A DNA stretch of 64,000 bases from Petrolisthes cinctipes (Eukaryota > Arthropoda > Malacostraca > Decapoda > Porcellanidae). The translations under genes were made by a program, and so were the position numbers. Where the stretch lies: contig JAWQEG010002450.1 in NCBI GenBank assembly GCA_033782935.1, forward strand, positions 58,061 through 122,060, given 5' to 3'. The first letter of the stretch is position 1; every line of letters starts with the position of its first letter. The notes under the pieces were generated by a model, which was not told the origin of the DNA, ran no database searches, and saw only the letters and a program-made list of their open reading frames with translations. Positions 57,479-64,000 of the stretch are shown piece after piece.

Positions 57479-57660
57479 TTTGGCACGGGCTTTGAAAGAG
57501 AGGTTCAGTACCAGTATCATAATTATAAACTAATATTATACAAGATATATATCAAATATATAAGTAGTTTCCTGAATTAAAGATACACATACCAACACTA
57601 CAAAGCAAAAACCTAAATTAAATGCACCTTAGTGACAGAATATAAAAGGTTCCTTGGAAG

Positions 57661-57663
<3 letters not shown>

Positions 57664-57696
<33 letters not shown>

Positions 57697-57899
57697 TCAA
57701 GAACCAAGACACACACACACATTGCAAGCAACAAGACACACACACATACACACACACGGAGTAAACACCAACACACACACACACACATGCAGACACAGAG
57801 CAAGAACCAACACACACACACACGTACAAACACAGAGCACCACACACACACACACACACACACATAGAGCAAGCACACCCACACACACACACACACACA
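57664..57899. repeat. (CA)n-based minisatellite
   Basis: CA runs separated by AGAGCAAGAACCAA / AGAGCAAGCAC / AGAGCACC phrases every 35-60 bp. Confidence 0.92.
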
Positions 57900-58189
57900 A
57901 GGAACGGGGAGGGGTATAAAAGGCCTGGAGTTGTTTTATAATATATATATATATGAACTGATGGTATTTACAAAGGATTGGGACTTGAGGAGGTAGGTAA
58001 AGTGGTCCTCTTTCTTATCCCTCGAGGTATTGGGGGGGGGGGGGTGGAGGTCGTCTTTGGAGGTCAACCTTGAACTGTGGATGGGGACGTTGATTGATTG
58101 AAGTAGGCACGACAACAGCGAGATCATATAGCGCCCTAGGAAGAAGGTAATTGAGAGGTGCATGGGACATTAAGCATATTTGGTTATAG

Positions 58190-58400
58190 TGGTCATCTTG
58201 TAATTCGTGGTGGGGGTCGTTCTGTGGTGTGGTGGGGGTCGTATTTGTGGTGTGGTAAGGGTCGTATTTGTGGCATGGTAGGGGTCGTATTTGTGGAATG
58301 GTAGGGGTCGTATTTGTGGGATGATAGGGGTCGTATTTGTGGGATGATAGGGGTCGTCATTGTGGCATAGTTCGTGTCGTCTTTGTGGCATGGTGGTGGG
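58190..58400. repeat. About 23-bp minisatellite (GGGGTCGTATTTGTGGGATG)
   Basis: Eight or so units of GGGGTCGTATTTGTGGGATG followed by ATA, with variants. Confidence 0.92.
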
Positions 58401-58534
58401 GGTCGTGTCTGGGGGTCAACCTTGCACTATGGATGGGGTCGTGTCGGGTCATAGCTACAACTGGCGGTGCACTCCTTTCTCTTTGATCTTCCTTTCGTGT
58501 CCCTCTTATAACTCGTGGTAAGTAATTAGGTATC

Positions 58535-58965
58535 GTCTTCGCGGTGTGGGTGTGGGTGGGATCTGCCTTGTGGTGTGGGTGTGGGTAAAATCTTCCTTGT
58601 GGTGTGTGTGTGTGTGTGGGTAAAATCTTCCTTGTGGTGTATGTGTGGGTGTGGGTAAAATCTTCCTTGTGGTGTGTGTGTGGGGTGGGGATCTTCCTTG
58701 TGGTGTGTGTGTGTGTGGGTGGGATCTGCCTTGTGGTGTGGTGTGTGTGTGTGGGTTGGATCTGCCTTGTGGTGTGGGTGTGTGTGGGTGGGATCTGCCT
58801 TGTTGTGTGGTGTGTGTGTGTGTGTGTGGGATCTGCCTTGTGGTGTGGTGTGGGTTTGGGCGAGATCTGCCTTGTGGTGTGGTGTGGGTGTGGGTGAGAT
58901 CTGCCTTGTGGTGTGTGTGTGTGGATGAGATCTGCCTTTTGGTGTGTGTGGGGATCTACCTTGTG
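58535..58965. repeat. GT-rich minisatellite, 30-45 bp unit (ATCTGCCTTGTGGTGTG)
   Basis: About twelve units of GTGGGTGGGATCTGCCTTGTGGTGTG-type: core ATCTTCCTTGTGGTGTG in the first third, ATCTGCCTTGTGGTGTG later. Cys/Val/Gly-rich open frames here are artefacts. Confidence 0.93.
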
Positions 58966-59172
58966 GAGTGGGGGTCTGTCTTCCTTGAAACTGTGGATGG
59001 GGACGTGTCGAGTTTACTTTCCCGTCCTCATCTACATGTGAACTCTCCTGCCCTTCGTGTCCTTCGTCTGGAATATATCCCTTTAGGCAGGTGGACTGAT
59101 GGAGTGAGTATAATTATAAGGGTGGAGGGAGGGAGTCCAAGGATTTTTTTACTATACTGTAGCTATCAATGA

Positions 59173-59940
59173 GTCACGTAACAATTTTTTTGCATTATTT
59201 AAACAACACTGTCCGATATACAGAAGCAAAATTATGATCTACAGAAATTTCAGAACGACTCAGCAAAGAAAACAGAAAAATTAAATAAAGATATACAGAG
59301 TGCAGGTATAAACTGAAAAAATATATATATATTAATTAATAACAACAATAATAAAAACAATAAAATATATACATAATACATAATAAATATATATATACAG
59401 TACAGTACAGACCAGGTAGGTAGGTAGGTAGGTAATCAGTACTTGGCAACCGTGGGCATAAAACTGAATCAGTCGCCAACTTTCATAACCAGACTGTGAA
59501 AAACAACTAGCAGGACTACATAAAACACAACCTTAACATCCACTCCACAGAAAGAAAACGGCACTGACCAACAAACAAACAAACAAATACAGCGAGAATC
59601 AATCATCAGAAATAACGAGTAAAGAAGTTACTATAAGATGTTTTGTTGTTATTATTCCCATAAAGAATGCGATGTTAATTAATGAAATACATCTCTCTCA
59701 GGTGTCTACTGAAGGTTCGTTAATCAATGGGTTATGCAATCAGAGATAGTGTTGTAATTTGAAGCAGTCTGTCTTGAAGAAACAAGAAATAATTGATACT
59801 AATATTTTCTATAAGATATGGATGCAACCAATCTATTTTTTTTGCATTAGAGATGAAATTTTTTTATCATTAAATTTCAATGTGTAAAAAGATTTATATA
59901 TATTTTTTATTTTTACAACCATGAGTATTTTCAACTTTTA
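59173..59940. other. No gene recognised
   Basis: AT-rich, with an AGGT microsatellite at 59412-59433. Confidence 0.5.
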
Positions 59941-59974
59941 TTTCCAGGACTTCCAGAGAACAGAAGGTTGGACT

Positions 59975-60180
59975 GGAATGATGACGTCACGACACTGGGA
60001 GCCAATCACACGACCCTTTCTGGCACTGGAACGCCACGTCACACCTGAGGCACCAATAACACGTGACCTGACCCCTTCCAGACTTCCAGCACATTCACGT
60101 CACTTCCAGGCAGCCAATCAGAGAGAGTGAAATACAACGATACCACACAACGTCACGCGAGTCTCGACCAATTACGAAGA
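59975..60180. promoter_or_regulatory. Array of four ACGTCA-CCAAT motif pairs
   Basis: ACGTCA at 59984, 60036, 60097 and 60150 (the first is a full TGACGTCA palindrome). CCAAT at 60002, 60053, 60114 and 60168. Within each pair the start-to-start distance is 18, 17, 17 and 18; pairs repeat every 51-61 bp. All are in the same orientation. TGACGTCA is the CREB/ATF site and CCAAT the NF-Y site. The sequence between motifs is not conserved, arguing against simple tandem duplication. No coding gene is established downstream within the window. Confidence 0.55.
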
Positions 60181-60589
60181 AAGAAAATTCCATGAATCGA
60201 TTTTCTGGAACCGAGAACTGGAATCACGCTTGCCTACTTTCATTCCAGGATTGTCAAAAACAACTAACAGGTTATCATAAACCCGAGGGGAAAGTCGGGT
60301 CAGCAGCGTACAGAAAACGGAGCTGACCGAGAGGGGAGAAAGGTTGCCTATATACCACGATGTAAACAAAACACATTACATCAGTCAAATCCCGTTCTAA
60401 CTCCACAACAAACATCTTAATCTATAATAATACCTTTCCAGTTTGTGTATACGTGTAGGGCCTAGCCAGGGGTCGTTCATGAGGGCTTGATGGAAGAGTG
60501 AAAAATATGTGTTTAAAACTCTTACCTAGTTCCCCCCCTCATAAATTCTCTGGCAATTGCTATCGACCCTATGCGCTGCTACCGACACA

Positions 60590-60740
60590 CACACACACAC
60601 TCACACTCACGCGCGTGCTATTGATTGGTCAGAGGGGAGAGGAGAGGTAGGTAGGCGAGTATACCCTCAGCATGCCTCGTCCAATCACAGTACACCTCAC
60701 CCAACCCCTCGTTATTTACCCTCGTAGCTGCATGTCATCA
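60590..60740. promoter_or_regulatory. GC-rich segment with further CCAAT motifs
   Basis: GATTGGTC (ATTGG at 60614) and TCCAATCACAG (60680) lie in a GC-rich stretch downstream of the ACGTCA-CCAAT array, before (GT)n. May be part of the same regulatory region. Confidence 0.3.
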
Positions 60741-60811
60741 CAACAACAACAACACGCATCTCGTACCAAGCTTATTTATATTATTAACTTTTTATTCCCG
60801 TAGTTCAGAAG

Positions 60812-60813
60812 CA

Positions 60814-60846
<33 letters not shown>

Positions 60847-60972
60847 TGTAATAAGAATGGAGTGTGTGTGTATATATGTATTTAGGAAGCAGTGTGTGTA
60901 TATATATAGGAGGTAGTGTGTGTATATATATAGGAGGTAGTGTGTGTATATTTAGGAAGCAGTGTGTGTTTA
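60812..60972. repeat. (GT)n and AGTGTGTGTATATATAGGAG minisatellite
   Basis: GT run, then five copies of an AGGAAGCAGTGTGTGTATAT-type unit of 22-30 bp. Confidence 0.9.
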
Positions 60973-61796
60973 TTAAGGAAGTAGGATGTAGGTATTTTAA
61001 GGCGTATTTTAATCGGGGTCACTATATATATTCCAGACTTGGCATTCACTTACTTCCAGACAGACAAAAACACGACAACATTAACAAAAACACAAGCAGA
61101 GGATTTTTAAAACTCTTTGCATCTATTTTTACATCATTCACTCTATCAATAACTTCCTACTGCATGGGTGTGTTTTCCCTTCTTAATTCGGGAGCTGCTA
61201 AACTCTATGGTGTTTGCCATTACAATTTCGTATATCTGTATAAATGGTAAAAGATTGTTAATAGAGTAGAATGTAGTTAACTGGCAACTATATTGGTTTG
61301 AAGGGATTTCGCGCCAAATAGTAGTCAGGCGGGAAAGTTATATATGGCAGTAATTTCTGAGATGTAAACACAATATATAGTGAAATTCTATTATTATTAT
61401 TATTTACGATAGAACATTCATTTAACAAACCTTCAAAACACGATTAAAATATCTACAACACTCCAACATCCCAAAGAAACCCAAACAGAAAAATAGTATC
61501 CATGATCTTCCCGCCAAACATAAATATAGACGAGTGAGTTCCCGCCAAATGCGACCCCCACCAATCCATACATAAACACACGTGGTTCCCAGAGCATGGA
61601 TGGCTGGAACAACTCCCCCTCGTGGCGCTGGCTGGAATGAAGGCACGGACGGACGGCGGCACGGGGGTATTTATGATGACCTGTTGGCCCACTTCCTGTC
61701 ATCAGTAAACTGTCAATTTACCTGTCAAGAGAACGATCGACGAGGGAGGAGCCGATAGTTCCTCTGTGTCGTCGTCGTCGTCCTACCCAACCATCG
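60973..61796. other. No gene recognised; GC-rich patch at its right end
   Basis: AT-rich up to about 61540, then a GC-richer patch 61545-61790 (GGACGGACGGCGGCACGGGG, GTCGTCGTCGTCGTCC). Minus-strand frames in it show no recognisable domain. Confidence 0.5.
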
Positions 61797-62288
61797 ACCC
61801 CCTAAAAGCAACGGGAACAGACCTATTCAATTTTTTTTTTCGAGCCTAAATTTTTTCCGAGACCATAAAATTATGCAACGGGTTCAAAACATATATATAT
61901 ATATTTTTTTTTTTTTTTCTATTGTCGACTCTAAAAGTAATAACGGGTTAAAAAATAAACGTATACAGTATATATATATATATATTTTTTTTTTTTTCGA
62001 CTCTAAATGCAACAATGGGTCACAACGTATACATTTATTTTTCGATCCTATATGCAACAATTATTTCGACCCCCTCAAAGCAACGGGTGTAAACAAACTT
62101 GTACAATTCTACTCTAAAAGCAACGGGTCACAACGCATATATATATACTTTTTTTTACGACTCTAAATGCAACAACAATTGGTCACAACATATTTCATTA
62201 TTATTATTATTATTATTATTACTATTATTATTATTAAAAAACAACAACGGGTCCCAAGATACACAATTATTTCGACCCTAATAATAAC

Positions 62289-62290
<2 letters not shown>
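61797..62290. repeat. Degenerate tandem array, core CGACTCTAAAAGCAACGGGTCACAAC
   Basis: Eight to ten units of TTTTTCGACTCTAAA[A/T]GC, AACGGGTCACAACGTATA and AT-rich linker, spaced 30-90 bp, e.g. near 61798, 61925, 62001, 62043, 62075, 62112, 62158 and 62216. Poly-T and TA runs sit between units. Confidence 0.8.

Positions 62291-62340
<50 letters not shown>
62291..62340. repeat. (GA)n microsatellite, 50 bp
   Basis: Uninterrupted GA run. Confidence 0.96.
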
Positions 62341-62342
<2 letters not shown>

Positions 62343-62399
62343 CCTTATGGTAACAAATGTAGGTATGGGTTATTGAATGAGTTGTAATACAGATAAAAG

Positions 62400-62525
62400 G
62401 GGAATTATACAGTGCTGGTAAATCATTCATTATATAGAAACGAATTCCTCCAAAAATTCCATGCAAGAATCAGGCTACCATTCTTTTTGTTTTATTAATT
62501 AATCTGGTCTTGTTTTTCCTGCAAT
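62400..62525. repeat. Dispersed palindromic-family repeat (arm copy)
   Basis: GGGGAATTATACAGTGCTGG TAAATC, GAATTCCTCCAAAAATTCCA, CTACCATTCTTTTTG and AATCTGGTCTTGTTTTTCCTG follow the order of the 6366-6535 arm. Confidence 0.7.
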
Positions 62526-62527
62526 GC

Positions 62528-62571
62528 CATACATACATACATACATACATAAATACATACATACATACATA
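62528..62571. repeat. (CATA)n microsatellite
   Basis: CATACATACATA run. Confidence 0.93.
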
Positions 62572-62680
62572 GGCCTACTTGTAATGTATCTACCAAAAGT
62601 GTATTACTCTATTAATAACTCACAAACAAATTATTAGGTTCCAGCAAGTAGGTAGATCTATATAAATTATGGTATGATAC

Positions 62681-62847
62681 ATTAAGGGACCTCGTGATGT
62701 AGTCAGAAAATTGGAGGTTAGTGAGTCCTTCAAATATTGCCACGAAACACTACTTACATTGAATGAGCTTGTTTCGTGGCATAGTCAGGAGGTATCAGCA
62801 GAAGCCACCAAGTCTCATACATACACGATCACAGGGCCATTAATTAA
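62681..62847. repeat. Palindromic foldback element, core GCCACGAAACA/TGTTTCGTGGC
   Basis: TTAAGGGACCTCGTGATGTA..GAAAATTGGAGG at the left; CACGATCACAGGGCCATTAA at the right; the centre pairs TTGCCACGAAACAC with TGTTTCGTGGCATAG. Confidence 0.8.
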
Positions 62848-63019
62848 AAGGAGGTTATAATATTATATGCGGTACAACATTATATATTTTTGTAGCATAT
62901 TGAAGACTTACAACTACTATAAACTCTTCCAATGGCTCGTAATCTTACCTATATTATACGTTCATCATTTTATGTCTATCTCTCTTTATTTCCTACAACA
63001 CATATACTGTCGTCCATCG

Positions 63020-63223
63020 TAATTAAGGGCCCCTGAATGTATATATGTGACGTAGTATGAAAATTGGAGATAAACGAGTCCTTCAAATTATTATCACGAA
63101 ACACACACTCCTACTTATATGAGGAAGTTATAGGAGTGTGCTTGTTTCGTGGCATGGTGCAGGAGGAATCAGAAGTCCCCTCCAATTTTCATACACACAA
63201 TCTCACAGGATCTTTAATTAAAT
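63020..63223. repeat. Palindromic foldback element, 200 bp, nearly intact
   Basis: GTATGAAAATTGGAG (63055) pairs with CTCCAATTTTCATAC (ends 63194). CACGAAACACACACTCCTA pairs with TAGGAGTGTGCTTGTTTCGTG. Outer ends are TTAAGGGCCCCTG and its counterpart AGGATCTTTAA. Confidence 0.85.
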
Positions 63224-63307
63224 GACTGATATGAGTGAGAGGATAGTAATGAGGAAGGATACCTATGTGTCCCAGGATTGATTGTTTGTTTGTTTCGTAG
63301 GACTCGA

Positions 63308-63515
63308 ATCAACAAACAACAACAACAACTAACTACAACACCATCACAACAACAACAACATCATTACAACACCAACTAGCTACAACACCTAACAATAACT
63401 ACAAACTACAACTACAACTACAACACCATCACAACACCACCAACTACAACAACAATCACAACACCACAATAACAACAATCACAACACCTAACAACAACAC
63501 CTAATAACAACACCT
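63308..63515. repeat. (AAC)n-rich tract
   Basis: CAACAACAA runs with CACCATCACAACACC interruptions. Confidence 0.92.
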
Positions 63516-63594
63516 CCCTCTGATTTATGCCACTCGATAATTACTTACTCAATCAAAATAGCCACAAAAATGCCAACGATATATTTTTGCATAA

Positions 63595-63597
<3 letters not shown>

Positions 63598-63638
<41 letters not shown>

Positions 63639-63645
63639 TACACTC

Positions 63646-63691
<46 letters not shown>
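63598..63691. repeat. (TA)n and (CA)n microsatellites
   Basis: TA run at 63598-63634; CA run at 63648-63691. Confidence 0.96.
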
Positions 63692-63694
<3 letters not shown>

Positions 63695-63754
63695 GAAAAA
63701 AAAACCTCTGGAACGAACCCCCACCAGAACAAGGAAGAATAATATTAAGAGACA

Positions 63755-64000
63755 TGAAGGAAGGAAGGAAGGAACTTATGCTTAACAGAGAGGAAGGAAG
63801 GAAGGAAGGAAGGTGACTTATGCTTAACAGAGAGGAAGGGAGGAAGGAAGGTGACTTATGCTTAACAGAGAGGAAGGAAGGAAGGAAGGAAGGAAGGAAG
63901 GAAGGTGACATTAACAGAGATGAAGGAAGGAAGGAAGGAGACTTATGTTTAATAGAGAGGAAGGAAGGAAGGAAGGTGACTTATGTTTAACAGAGAGGAA
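63755..64000. repeat. (GGAA)n array with higher-order unit, runs off the edge
   Basis: GGAA blocks separated by GTGACTTATGCTTAACAGAG every 40-60 bp, six copies to the window end. Confidence 0.95.

Noticed and set aside
57618..59172. Cys/Val-rich and Thr/His-rich frames over 57.6-59.0 kb
   Set aside because: Products of GT/CA minisatellites; only the last 35 residues (58984-59103) are non-repetitive and are reported as a weak finding.
59921..60130. 69-residue frame (MSIFNFYFQDFQRTEGW...) after a good acceptor
   Set aside because: Overlaps the ACGTCA-CCAAT array; no recognisable domain and no supported upstream exon. A last exon of an unknown gene cannot be excluded.

Overview
This is AT-rich, intron-rich, extremely microsatellite-dense animal nuclear DNA. 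Two conserved metazoan genes, spliceosomal introns with GT/AG borders, crustacean-style non-LTR relics and very long di-, tri- and tetranucleotide tracts point to an arthropod, most likely a decapod crustacean. That assignment is inference; no species marker is present.

Layout. (1) 898-4744, minus strand: the 5' part of brahma/SMARCA (SWI/SNF ATPase). Five consecutive coding exons encode the P/G/Q-rich N-terminus, the QLQ domain and the start of the HSA domain. The ATPase part lies beyond the left edge. (2) 4745-12046: the region between the two divergent genes. It probably holds both promoters and non-coding first exons. It is filled with mobile-element debris: palindromic foldback elements, a CR1-like reverse transcriptase relic, one mariner-type and two hAT-type MITEs, and a cluster of 'GTGTATACGATGG' foldback elements with an embedded C-rich minisatellite. 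(3) 12047-37399, plus strand: a complete CLASRP/SFRS16-type SR-related splicing factor. I assembled it as 17 coding exons with all phases consistent (930 codons from the conserved Met). Its introns carry three relics of one RTE-like retrotransposon, a pogo/Tigger-type element containing a 90-bp minisatellite, and other repeats. (4) 42681-46814, plus strand: a three-exon gene for a predicted 994-residue type I membrane protein (signal peptide, low-complexity stalk, Cys-containing beta-rich ectodomain, one TM helix, about 240-residue Tyr/Ser-rich tail). I do not recognise it as any family. (5) 46815-64000: no convincing gene. The stretch has simple repeats, minisatellites, foldback elements and several GC-rich islands. 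One island (59984-60172) holds four evenly pitched ACGTCA-CCAAT pairs and looks like a promoter or enhancer.

brm (chromatin remodelling) and CLASRP (splicing regulation) are head-to-head and may share a regulatory region; this is inference. The items most worth following up are the ACGTCA-CCAAT array, the unrecognised membrane protein, the superfamily of palindromic elements sharing a GATTCCTCCAAACTATG-like core, and the G-rich minisatellite present both near CLASRP and flush against a splice acceptor of the membrane-protein gene.
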